Below are positions 16,084-23,993 of a stretch of 59,385 nucleotides of DNA, piece after piece. The DNA lies in the NCBI RefSeq assembly GCF_902729435.1, contig NZ_CACVCG010000047.1, positions 1 through 59,385 on the forward strand. Direction: 5' to 3'. The translations under genes and the position numbers were made by a program. Numbering within the stretch: position 1 is the stretch's first letter; every line of letters starts with the position of its first letter. Origin of the DNA: Magnetospirillum sp. UT-4. Its GTDB lineage: Bacteria > Pseudomonadota > Alphaproteobacteria > Rhodospirillales > Magnetospirillaceae. The notes under the pieces were generated by a model. That model was not told where the DNA came from and did not search any database. It worked only from the letters and a program-made list of their open reading frames with translations.

Positions 16084-17682
16084 TCACCCCCCGGCCGGCG
16101 CCGTCTGGTGGCCGCTGGCGAATTCCCGCCAGAACGTCGGCCAGCCGTCCTCGCGCAGGGTTATAGCGATCGTCTCGCCGGATCGCTGGCCAGGCACGGG
16201 CGTCAGCACCACCTCTTTTAGGAGCGCCTTGAACATCTGCCGGGTCTCGACGACATCCGCGTTCAGATCCACGTTCGCCACCGCCCGCAGCAGCCCGACC
16301 GCAATTGCCGCTTCCTCGGGCACTACCACCGGGTGGACGGACAGCGCCTTCTGCCGGATGGTGGCCAGGTCCGCCTGCAGCTCCAAAATCCTTGCCGTGG
16401 CCTGATCGACATCGACTCCCTTTTCGACCGCTGTCAGCAGCCGACGGATACCCGCCTCAGTATCGGCTTCCCGCCGCGCCAGGTCCTCTTGCTTCGCGAG
16501 GTCCTTGGCGAACGCCTTGGAAAACGGGGCGCGAAACCCTCCCTGTTCAATCCGCTTCCGGATCGCCCGGAAGGTCGCCGCCATCAGCACAGCTTCCGTC
16601 GTGCCCCGCGCGTTGGCGCATTTCTTGGCGTAGCGGTGGGTCGAACACAGATATCGCGATGCATTAGCCAGCGACTTCGGCCCTCCGCAGGCGCCACATT
16701 TCACCCAGCCCGTGAGGGCGTGCTGGTTGTGGCTGTTCAGGATGGTGCCCAGTGTCTTTCGCGGCTTCTCCGCCTGTTTGCGCTCTCGAAGCCGCCGCTG
16801 CGCCTTCTGCCACAGGTCATCGGCGATGATGCGGAGCGCCGGCACTGCGGTGCGGGTCCATTCCTCTTCGGGGTTGCAGATGTAGCGCTTCTTGCCGCTC
16901 ACCGGGTCCCGGACGATCCGAGTCCGGTTGTAGATCAGGTTCCCGATATACACCTCGTTGCAGAGGATGCCTTCTTGCCGCTTCAGCGAGCCGGCGATGG
17001 CGTTCCGCTTCCACAGTCCTCCCGATGGCGAAGGTATCTCGTCCCGGTTCAGCGCCTCTACGATTTGCGGGATTTTCGCGCCGCCCACGAAATCCGCGAA
17101 CACGCGGCGCACGACCTCTGCCTGTGCCTCGTTGATTGCCCGGACGCCATTGACCGTGCGGCCCTTCCCATCCACGACCCCTCGCACCACCCGGTAGCCA
17201 TAGGGGCAGGACGAGGCGGAGTAGCCTGCGGCCACCCGCGCCGATTGTCCCCGCCGAACCTTCGCCTTCAAGTCCCGCAGCATCAGTTGGTTCATCGTCC
17301 CTTTGAGGCCGATGTGCAGCTCGGTGATGTGTCCCTCATGGACGGTCCACATGCCGACACCATGATAGGCCATCCTCTCATACAGGCCGGCAATGTCTTT
17401 CAGCGACCGTGACACCCGGTCGAGGCCTTCCGCCACCACCAGGTCAATCCGCTTCGCCTCGACGGCCCGCATGAGGCGGAGCAGGCCGGGACGTTCCATC
17501 GTGGAGCCGGTGATCGCTGCGTCCGAGAACACCAGCGCGGATCGCGGGTCCGTGGGGGCGAAATGCTGGGTGATGACCGAGCGGCAGAGCGCCACCTGGT
17601 CATCGACCGATGACGGGTTCTGGAGGTCGCTTGAGTAGCGGGCGTAGATGGCGATGCAGCGGGGCAGACCGTGCTTTCTCAT
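16084..17682 (-). CDS. Large serine recombinase (site-specific integrase/resolvase)
   Basis: 532 residues. The N-terminal resolvase domain has IYARYSSDLQNPSSVDDQ, with catalytic Ser17, and EGLDRVSRSLKDI; the middle is the recombinase domain (PYGYRVVRGVVDGKGRTVNG, EVVRRVFADFVGG, KRQEGILCNEVYIGNLIYNR). A zinc ribbon follows (CGACGG...CSTHRYAKKC), then a coiled-coil stretch. Length and order match large serine integrases of ICEs and phages. Four tttgtcga repeats lie 70-120 bases upstream. It may integrate or excise part of this element; its att sites should be close by. Confidence 0.93.
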   Translation of the reverse strand: MRKHGLPRCIAIYARYSSDLQNPSSVDDQVALCRSVITQHFAPTDPRSALVFSDAAITGSTMERPGLLRLMRAVEAKRIDLVVAEGLDRVSRSLKDIAGLYERMAYHGVGMWTVHEGHITELHIGLKGTMNQLMLRDLKAKVRRGQSARVAAGYSASSCPYGYRVVRGVVDGKGRTVNGVRAINEAQAEVVRRVFADFVGGAKIPQIVEALNRDEIPSPSGGLWKRNAIAGSLKRQEGILCNEVYIGNLIYNRTRIVRDPVSGKKRYICNPEEEWTRTAVPALRIIADDLWQKAQRRLRERKQAEKPRKTLGTILNSHNQHALTGWVKCGACGGPKSLANASRYLCSTHRYAKKCANARGTTEAVLMAATFRAIRKRIEQGGFRAPFSKAFAKDLAKQEDLARREADTEAGIRRLLTAVEKGVDVDQATARILELQADLATIRQKALSVHPVVVPEEAAIAVGLLRAVANVDLNADVVETRQMFKALLKEVVLTPVPGQRSGETIAITLREDGWPTFWREFASGHQTAPAGG

Positions 17683-17752
17683 GGGGCATGGTTATGCCGC
17701 CGGATTTCCACGTATGCAATGGGGCCGGGACCAGCCGGCGGTTTTTCATGTG

Positions 17753-17803
17753 TTTGTCGATGTTTGTCGAACTGCCACGATCTTTGTCGATGTTTGTCGA
17801 ACT
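17753..17803. repeat. Four iteron-like tttgtcga repeats upstream of the recombinase
   Basis: Copies start at 17753, 17763, 17783 and 17793, so two 10-bp-spaced pairs are 30 bp apart, on one helix face. Each pair is followed by act. Candidate operator, iteron or accessory recombination site. Confidence 0.7.
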
Positions 17804-17842
17804 TTCCCCCGACTTTCCCTTGTCGTGATACGGCAGGATAGG

Positions 17843-17878
17843 CGCGGTGGGCCCACCGCGCGGCGCCCCGGAGGGCGC
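17843..17878. repeat. Perfect 18-bp palindrome plus adjacent hairpin
   Basis: cgcggtgggcccaccgcg (17843-17860) is its own reverse complement; gcgccc-cgga-gggcgc (17863-17878) follows after two bases. Located between the recombinase repeats and two small minus-strand genes. Possible protein-binding or terminator site. Confidence 0.6.
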
Positions 17879-17895
17879 AAGGGCTTATTCGCACC

Positions 17896-18114
17896 TCAGC
17901 GGTGCTCAACGATCTTCGGGAGGCCAAAGGCGGCGGAGCCTAATTTCATAGTCGTGCTGCTCACCGGCATAGACACCCTCCAATTGGTCGACATAGGCGT
18001 TGACCGTTGATCAGACCATAAGCCGTCGTTACGGATCATCGTGTCGAGCGCCTCGACACTGACCGTAATCGTCGTGAATCTGCGGGAGCAGGTTGTTGGT
18101 CGGCAGCGGATCAT
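17896..18114 (-). CDS. Small hypothetical protein, translationally coupled to the gene before it
   Basis: 72 residues starting MIRCRPTTCSRRFTTITVSV. A strong ggaggtgaacg sequence precedes the ATG, and the ATG overlaps the stop of the upstream minus-strand gene as ATGA. Other frames in the same stretch also give protein-like segments (NAYVDQLEGVYAGEQHDYE), so a frameshifted ancestral gene cannot be excluded. No family recognised. Confidence 0.4.
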   Translation of the reverse strand: MIRCRPTTCSRRFTTITVSVEALDTMIRNDGLWSDQRSTPMSTNWRVSMPVSSTTMKLGSAAFGLPKIVEHR

Positions 18115-18356
18115 CGTTCACCTCCATGCTTGTGGAGGTATTTATGCTGCGTCCGCAGGCGCGCTGCCGGGGCAGCCTCTTCGTGCGTGACCAATGCTGT
18201 CATGGCCCGCAACACTTGTGCTTGCTGCCTCTCCGCTGCACTGCCATCATCGATCCGCAAAAGTGCGTTCAGGTTGCGACTTGCCTGGGGGAGGGCGATG
18301 CCGGCGGGAATTACAGTGAGCGCGACATCTACCATCACGCCCTCGCTCGCGGACAT
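18111..18356 (-). CDS. Small hypothetical protein, first of a coupled pair
   Basis: 81 residues (MSASEGVMVDVALTVIPAGI... ending KYLHKHGGER). Its stop overlaps the next ATG by four bases. Divergent from hsdM; 88 bases separate their starts. No recognised domain. The start is uncertain because the frame is open further upstream. Confidence 0.4.
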   Translation of the reverse strand: MSASEGVMVDVALTVIPAGIALPQASRNLNALLRIDDGSAAERQQAQVLRAMTALVTHEEAAPAARLRTQHKYLHKHGGER

Positions 18357-18444
18357 GGACAGCCGTCGCTGATCGAGGCTAGTTCGGCTTGGAGGCGTGT
18401 TCCGCCGAACGACTTGGCTTATGAGAGATCGAGGGGATTTTGAA

Positions 18445-19560
18445 ATGAACGTCCAGGCGCATGAGCAGCTAAAGGCGACCATCTGGGAAATTGCCAACCG
18501 CCTTCGCGGCCCCTATCGCCCGCCCCAATACCGTTTGGTCATGTTGCCAATCATCGTTCTGCGCCGGCTGGACTGCGTTCTTGAGCCGACGAAAGACGCG
18601 GTTCTGAAGGAGTACGAGCGCCTCACCGCTCAGAACATGCCGGAAGCGGCGATGGATCGTCTTCTCGGCAAGGCGGCGGACCCCAAACGCAAGCACCCCC
18701 TCTACAACACCAGCCCGTTCACCTTCCAGAAGCTGCTTGGCGACGCCGAAAACATCGCCCCCAACCTCGTCTCCTACATCAACGGTTTCTCGGCGACCGC
18801 GCGGAGCATCTTCGAGCGCTTCAAGTTCAACGACCAGATCGAGAAGTTGGACGCCAGCAACCGGCTTTTCACTATCGTCAAGGCGATGGCCGATGTGGAC
18901 CTGCATCCCGACTTCATCGACAACCTCCAGATGGGCTACCTGTTCGAGCATCTGGTGATGCGCTTCAACGAGCAGGCCAACGAGGAGGCCGGCGACCACT
19001 TCACCCCGCGTGAGGTCATCCGGCTGATGGCGAACCTCGTCTACACCGGAGAGCAGGATGTCTATCGTCCCAGCATCTTTCTAAAAATTTACGATCCGAC
19101 CTGCGGCACCGGCGGCATGCTGTCAGAGTCAGAGAAGTTCATCCTGGACCAGAACAGCCGTGCCAACCTCGCCCTGTTCGGGCAGGAGTATAACGACGAG
19201 TCCTGGGCTATCTGCTGCTCGGATATGCTGATCAAGGACGAGGATACCAGCAGCATCGTTCTCGGTGACACGCTCGGTGACGGCAAGACCCGTGACGGGT
19301 TCGAGGGCGAGAATTTCCATTACCTGCTTGCCAACCCACCATTCGGCGTGGAGTGGAAGGATCAGAAGATCGTCGTCGAGAAGGAGCACAGCGAATTGGG
19401 CTTCTCCGGGCGCTTCGGCGCCGGTCTGCCCGCCATCAATGACGGCTCGCTGCTGTTCCTTCAGCACATGATTTCCAAGATGCACCCCTACAAGAAGGGG
19501 GATGAGGACGCGGTTGGCTCCAAGATCGCCATCGTCTTCAACGGTTCGCCCACCGGGTGA
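18445..19560 (+). pseudogene. hsdM: Truncated type I restriction-modification methyltransferase subunit
   Basis: About 371 residues of HsdM, starting MNVQAHEQLKATIWEIANRL. The N-terminal helical domain is intact, as are the SAM motif DPTCGTGGML and catalytic NPPF (LLANPPFGVEW). The frame then breaks at IAIVFNGSP, where intact HsdM continues with LFTGG and roughly a further 100-150 residues. The junction with the convergent ardC gene lies at about 19538-19560. No hsdS or hsdR is present, so the system is dead unless complemented. Methylase activity is unlikely without the C-terminal part and HsdS. Confidence 0.9.
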
Positions 19561-20659
19561 AGCCGGCGGGATCGACGCCCTCCGGGAGGTACCAGGACTT
19601 GGCCTGCCGATCCCACTTGGCGCCGGCGGCTTTGGCTTCATCCTTTTCGGCGAAAGGCACGGCGATGAAGGTGCGTCGTTTCGGTTCCTCGGTCATCGCA
19701 GGCTCCCGGTCCTCGGTGATCGCGGTTTCTGCGCCGGCGGGCTGGCGGCGGGCCGTCTGTTCCAGCTCTTGCCGACGCTCGGGTTCCATCACCCACGTCT
19801 TGATGGTTTCCGCGTCGCGGGCGGCGCGGAAAATCTCGTTCTTGTCTTCCTGCAAGGTCCGCAGCCACGATTCCACATAGGCCGCATGGTTGGAGGGATC
19901 GAACGAGATGCCCATGTCGCGGGCCAGCATGTAGCTGGCGATCTCCGCCCTCAGTTCCTCCCGCGCGTAGCCCTCGGAGCCGAACGGCCCGAAGTCGCGG
20001 GCAAGGCGGGAATGGTGGCCGGTGGCGTGCCCCAGCTCGTGCAAAGCGGTCTCGTAATAGGCTTCCGTGCCCTTGAACGATTCGATCGGCGGCAAATGGA
20101 TCTGATCGGTGGCGGGGCGGTAGAAGGCCCGGTTGCGCTGGTCATGGAATACCGGCACGCCGGCGCCGGCGATGATGGCTTCCGCCCGGGCGATGCGGGC
20201 CGGTGCCTCCGGCGCCGGCGGCGGCATATAGGCGGCCAGGCCGTCGATTTGATCGGCGTTGAACACCTTGGCGTAGAACACCCGGGGCCGATCGAGGCGC
20301 ACGGACTCGCGGCGCGGCCGGCCGCTGGAATCCAGCACCGGATTGCCGGCGGCATCGACCATCGGCCGATCCATGGTCCACTGCCAGTATTCGATGGTGG
20401 CCGAGCGTTCGCCCTTGCGGACTTGCGCCCCCTGTTCGAGGGCTTGGCGATAGGTCATCCAGCGCGGATCGCCGCGCCCCTGCAGCGTCAGCCACAGGTC
20501 GTTGATGCCGCGATAGGGCTTTCCGGATATCGGGTTGAACGGCCCGGTGCCGAGCGTTCCGGCCTGCCAGGGCTTCTGCCAAGGGGCGGTGCCGGCCTCG
20601 ATGCGGGCGATGATCTCGCCGGCGATCTCGTCGCGATAGCTGATCTTGCCGTCGGCCAT
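19538..20659 (-). CDS. ardC: ArdC-like antirestriction protein / zincin metallopeptidase
   Basis: 373 residues. The N-terminal ssDNA-binding ArdC domain (YRDEIAGEIIARIEAGTAPW, NPISGKPYRGIND) is followed by a zincin domain with HELGHATGH and a C-terminal short domain (RTFIAVPFAEKDEAKAAGAK, WYLPEGVD). ArdC proteins protect incoming single-stranded plasmid DNA from restriction during conjugation. ATG at 20659 overlaps the preceding small gene's stop. Its last codons overlap the broken end of hsdM on the other strand, so the junction is right at its 3' end; the protein looks complete or lacks only a few residues. Confidence 0.92.
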   Translation of the reverse strand: MADGKISYRDEIAGEIIARIEAGTAPWQKPWQAGTLGTGPFNPISGKPYRGINDLWLTLQGRGDPRWMTYRQALEQGAQVRKGERSATIEYWQWTMDRPMVDAAGNPVLDSSGRPRRESVRLDRPRVFYAKVFNADQIDGLAAYMPPPAPEAPARIARAEAIIAGAGVPVFHDQRNRAFYRPATDQIHLPPIESFKGTEAYYETALHELGHATGHHSRLARDFGPFGSEGYAREELRAEIASYMLARDMGISFDPSNHAAYVESWLRTLQEDKNEIFRAARDAETIKTWVMEPERRQELEQTARRQPAGAETAITEDREPAMTEEPKRRTFIAVPFAEKDEAKAAGAKWDRQAKSWYLPEGVDPAGFTRWANR

Positions 20660-20835
20660 CACTCACCCCCTTCCGCCACGTCGTCGAAGCGGCTTTCCAG
20701 GGCGTCATCGGGGGCCAAGGCGTCTTCGACGAACGCCCCCATGGTTTCCGCGTCGTCGGGATCGACCGGCACCACGGCACCAGCCGAGGCGGTGAGGGCG
20801 ATGCACCGGGCCAGGGTATGTTCCAGCGTCGTCAT
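20659..20835 (-). CDS. Small acidic protein between ssb and ardC
   Basis: 58 residues: MTTLEHTLARCIALTASAGA... ending in an acidic tail DDALESRFDDVAEGGE. A ggggggaa site precedes the ATG and the stop overlaps the ardC ATG (tgatg). It is coupled to ardC and likely expressed with it. Function unknown. Confidence 0.65.
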   Translation of the reverse strand: MTTLEHTLARCIALTASAGAVVPVDPDDAETMGAFVEDALAPDDALESRFDDVAEGGE

Positions 20836-20850
20836 GGTCGTTTCCCCCCT

Positions 20851-21204
20851 TCAGTTCTTGTCTTCGACGATCGGCGTGATGCCGCCGGTGTTATCGACTT
20901 CGATCTCCACCGAAGTCCGCTTCTGGCCTTCCTGTTCCCAGGCGCGGGCACGAAGTGCCCCCTGGACGAACACCAGACGGCCCTTGGTCGCCTCCTTGGC
21001 CAGCACCTTGTCGATGAGCGAAGGGACGAAGGTGACGACCCGGAACCAGTCGGTTTCGGTATGCCACTTGCCGGAACGGTCCTTGTAGGAGCGATCGACG
21101 GCGAGATTGAACGAGGCCACCTTGCCCTTGTCCCCGGGCATGGTCTTGATCTCGGCATCGGCACCGAGGCGGCCCACCAGCATCGCGGTGTTGAGGTTGA
21201 ACAT
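20851..21204 (-). CDS. ssb: Single-stranded DNA-binding protein (plasmid type)
   Basis: 117 residues. The OB fold is recognisable: NTAMLVGRLGADAEIK, VASFNLAVDRSYKDRSGKW, TDWFRVVTFVPSLIDKVLAK, then GRLVFVQGALRARAWEQEG. It lacks the long acidic tail of chromosomal SSB that binds partner proteins, as is common for plasmid SSBs. It would coat the transferred strand in the recipient together with ArdC. ATG at 21204 has a ggggaa site. Confidence 0.9.
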   Translation of the reverse strand: MFNLNTAMLVGRLGADAEIKTMPGDKGKVASFNLAVDRSYKDRSGKWHTETDWFRVVTFVPSLIDKVLAKEATKGRLVFVQGALRARAWEQEGQKRTSVEIEVDNTGGITPIVEDKN

Positions 21205-21220
21205 CACATTTCCCCTATGG

Positions 21221-23038
21221 TCAGAACGCCGGCCGCGAGAACGCACGGAGCCGGTCGGCGATGGGTGAAGGGCCGGCCTCCGCCGCCGGCATGGGCAGCC
21301 CGGCGCCATCGTCCGGGCGGTCGCAGCCGACCGGGGCGAGGCGGGAACGGGCGAGCAGGGTCTTGTCGAAGAAGTAGAGTGGCTGGCGGCCGAGGATCGG
21401 CGGGGCGCCGGCGGCGAACACAAGCATGTCGCCGGCTCGCACGATGCGGGACGGATCGCGGGCCGATTTCTTGGCCGCCTTCAGCCGCATGCATTCATCG
21501 GGCGTCAGCAGCGGCCGGCCGACCTCCGACACCGAGTCGGTGACACTGGCGCCGAAGACCTGCATGGCCTTGCGATTGCGGCTGCGCTTGGCCTGGACGA
21601 TGGTCGTCTTGCCGCACATCTCCGACAGGGTCTTCGCGGTGGCCACGTCGTTGGGGGCGTAGGCGACGCGGATATGGCAATTGCCGATGATCGAGTTCTC
21701 GCGGCCGTAGGTGCCCTGCAGCTGAACCAGGTCCTGGACGATCAGGAACGCCTTGATGCCGTAGCCGGCCATGAAGGCCAGCGCCCGCTCGAAGATTTCC
21801 AGCTTCCCGATCGAGGTGAACTCATCGAGCATCAGCAGCAGGCGGTGGCGGTAGGCCGCCTTGCCGTCGGCTCCGACGTTCTGCATCAGCCGGCGCATGA
21901 ACAGGTTGAGGATCACCCGCAGCAGCGGGCGCAGGCGGTCGATGTCGGACGGCGGCACGATCAGGTACAGCGATGCCGGCTCATCGCCGGTCATCAGATC
22001 CTCAAGGCGGAAATCCGACGTGGCGATGTTCTTGGCGATGATGGGATCGCGGTAGAGCGCCAGATCGACCTTCGACGAGGACTGCACGCCCGACCGTTCC
22101 GGCCCGGCCCGGTCCTTCATTTCCTGTGCGGCGGCGTTGACCAGGTGGTTGGCCGCCGGCGTGCCTTCGGCGAAGGCGATCATCTTGTCCAACAGGTCAT
22201 CCAGCCCCTCGCCCGGGGCGGTCAGCACCGCATCCACGTCGGGCAGCGAGGCAGCCCGGTTCTGGTCACGGCGGATGGTGTAGAGGGTGTAGAGGATGCC
22301 CGCGGTCAGCCAGGCGTACCCGGATTTCTGCCAGTAATCGGCCAGGCCCTTGCCGTCCGGGTCGATGATCATGGCGGCGATGTTTTGGGCATCGGCGACT
22401 TCATGGCCGGTGCCGATGCGGACCTCCGCCAGCGGGTTGAAGCGGATCGATCCTTCTTCCGCCGTGGGATCGAACTTGAGGATGCGCTGACCGAGCGACG
22501 CCCGCCAGCCCGAGGTCAGCCGCCAGTTCTCGCCCTTGATATCCAGCACCAGCACCGAGGTGGGCCAGGACAGCAGCGTCGGCAGCACCAGGCCGACGCC
22601 CTTGCCCGACCGTGTCGGGGCGAAGGTCAGCACATGCTCCGGCCCGTCATGGCGCAGGGTGCGGGCACCGCGCCAAGTGGGCCAGCCGCCCACCACCACT
22701 CCGACCCGCCCCATGAGGCCGGCGCTGCGGACATCGGCCTTGCGCGCCCAGCGGGCCGATCCGTGCAGGGTGGTGTCGTCGCGGGCGCCGTGCATGGTGT
22801 GGCCGCCGATCCGCGAGGCCACCGCCTGCAGCGCCAGGATCAAGGCGATGGAGACGGCGCCGGCGCCGAGGATGCCCCACTGGACGAAGCCGGGCACCTG
22901 GCCATAGGCCTGCAGGTATCGCCACACCCAGGCCCAGGACTCACCCTGCAGCGGGTAGAATGCCCACATTTCCTGCCACAGCCACCCCAGCGCCACGAAG
23001 ACGCCAGCGACGACGAAGGGCACGGCCAGGACGATCAT
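21221..23038 (-). CDS. virD4: Type IV coupling protein, VirD4/TraG family ATPase
   Basis: 605 residues. Two N-terminal membrane segments (about 1-20 and 48-70), then the RecA-like ATPase with Walker A APTRSGKGVG and Walker B LLLMLDEFTSIGK, plus SKVDLALYRDPIIAKNIATS. It links the relaxosome to the secretion channel and pumps the DNA. ATG at 23038 overlaps the virB11 stop (ATGA). The family's usual C-terminal all-alpha domain is present in part. The natural partner relaxase is absent from the window. Confidence 0.95.
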   Translation of the reverse strand: MIVLAVPFVVAGVFVALGWLWQEMWAFYPLQGESWAWVWRYLQAYGQVPGFVQWGILGAGAVSIALILALQAVASRIGGHTMHGARDDTTLHGSARWARKADVRSAGLMGRVGVVVGGWPTWRGARTLRHDGPEHVLTFAPTRSGKGVGLVLPTLLSWPTSVLVLDIKGENWRLTSGWRASLGQRILKFDPTAEEGSIRFNPLAEVRIGTGHEVADAQNIAAMIIDPDGKGLADYWQKSGYAWLTAGILYTLYTIRRDQNRAASLPDVDAVLTAPGEGLDDLLDKMIAFAEGTPAANHLVNAAAQEMKDRAGPERSGVQSSSKVDLALYRDPIIAKNIATSDFRLEDLMTGDEPASLYLIVPPSDIDRLRPLLRVILNLFMRRLMQNVGADGKAAYRHRLLLMLDEFTSIGKLEIFERALAFMAGYGIKAFLIVQDLVQLQGTYGRENSIIGNCHIRVAYAPNDVATAKTLSEMCGKTTIVQAKRSRNRKAMQVFGASVTDSVSEVGRPLLTPDECMRLKAAKKSARDPSRIVRAGDMLVFAAGAPPILGRQPLYFFDKTLLARSRLAPVGCDRPDDGAGLPMPAAEAGPSPIADRLRAFSRPAF

Positions 23039-23988
23039 GCGGCGATCCTTTCCTGCAGCTCGCCGTCGCGCATCACCCAGCGATCGGCGCGCGGCTCGTA
23101 GATGTCGGTGATGCGGCGGTAGCCGTCGGTGGTGCGCTTGATCTGGACGATCACGTCCACCAGCTCGGCGAGGAATTCTGGCACCCGGGGCATGGTCTGC
23201 CCCGACCAGGCGATGTTCTGATCGAACTTGCGGTGCAGAACCTGGTAGGGGCTTTCGGCGTGGATCGTGCACATGAACCCAGTGATTCCCGAGTTCAGGG
23301 CGCCCAAGGCGGCGAAGGCGTTTTGCGTGCTGATCTCGCCGAAGATGACGTGATCCGGGGTGGCGCGCATTTGGTGGTCGTAGAGCTGGCGCCAATCGAT
23401 CATGCCCGAGGCGGTGGACGCCTCACGGGCCGCCAGCAGGCCGACGCCGTCCCAGAACCGATCAATGTGCAGTTCCGGCGTATCCTCGCAGGCGACCACC
23501 CGGCGATCGGCCGGCAGGAATTCCAGCAGCTTGTTGAGCAGCGTCGTCTTGCCGGTGTTGGTGGCGCCGGAGACGATCATGTTGCGCTCCGCCATCAAGG
23601 CGGCGCGGAGATAGGAGACCACCGGCGCCGAGGCCCCCACCTGGTCCCAGGTGGGGGTGAAGGGGTGCTTGCAGCGGATGGCCATGGACACCCCGGTTTG
23701 CACCGAGGAGCCCACCAGGCATTCGAAGCGGTGCCGCACCTCCGGCACGATGCAGGAGAGCTTCGGCGCCGTGTCGGGGTCGAACAGGACGCCAGTGACG
23801 TTGGCCAGCGACCGGCACATGTCCTCGATGCGGGCCAGCGTCAGCTCCGGCGCTTCGACGATGCGCTTGCCTTCGCCGCGCCGATCGACGATGACCCGCT
23901 TCGGCCTGGTCATCCGCATCTCGACCGTGGTGGCGTCGTCGTAATACGCCGCCAGCGGCCGAAGGATGATGGAGATCGCCGAGGACAT
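23035..23988 (-). CDS. virB11: VirB11 family secretion ATPase
   Basis: 317 residues. Walker A GATNTGKTTLLNKLL, Asp box ACEDTPELHI, Walker B-like HVIFGEISTQNAFAAL and the His box TIHAESPYQVLHRK are all seen. A hexameric cytoplasmic ATPase powering pilus assembly and DNA transfer. ATG at 23988 follows the upstream Cys-rich protein gene, which ends 5 bases before. Usual gene order in P-type systems puts virB11 after virB10; here a large Cys-rich gene is interposed. Confidence 0.95.
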   Translation of the reverse strand: MSSAISIILRPLAAYYDDATTVEMRMTRPKRVIVDRRGEGKRIVEAPELTLARIEDMCRSLANVTGVLFDPDTAPKLSCIVPEVRHRFECLVGSSVQTGVSMAIRCKHPFTPTWDQVGASAPVVSYLRAALMAERNMIVSGATNTGKTTLLNKLLEFLPADRRVVACEDTPELHIDRFWDGVGLLAAREASTASGMIDWRQLYDHQMRATPDHVIFGEISTQNAFAALGALNSGITGFMCTIHAESPYQVLHRKFDQNIAWSGQTMPRVPEFLAELVDVIVQIKRTTDGYRRITDIYEPRADRWVMRDGELQERIAA

Positions 23989-23993
23989 GGCGA

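Noticed and set aside
17753-17803. CRISPR-like array
   Set aside because: The repeats are only 8 bp, spaced by 2 and 12 bases, with no spacers; they look like protein-binding sites.
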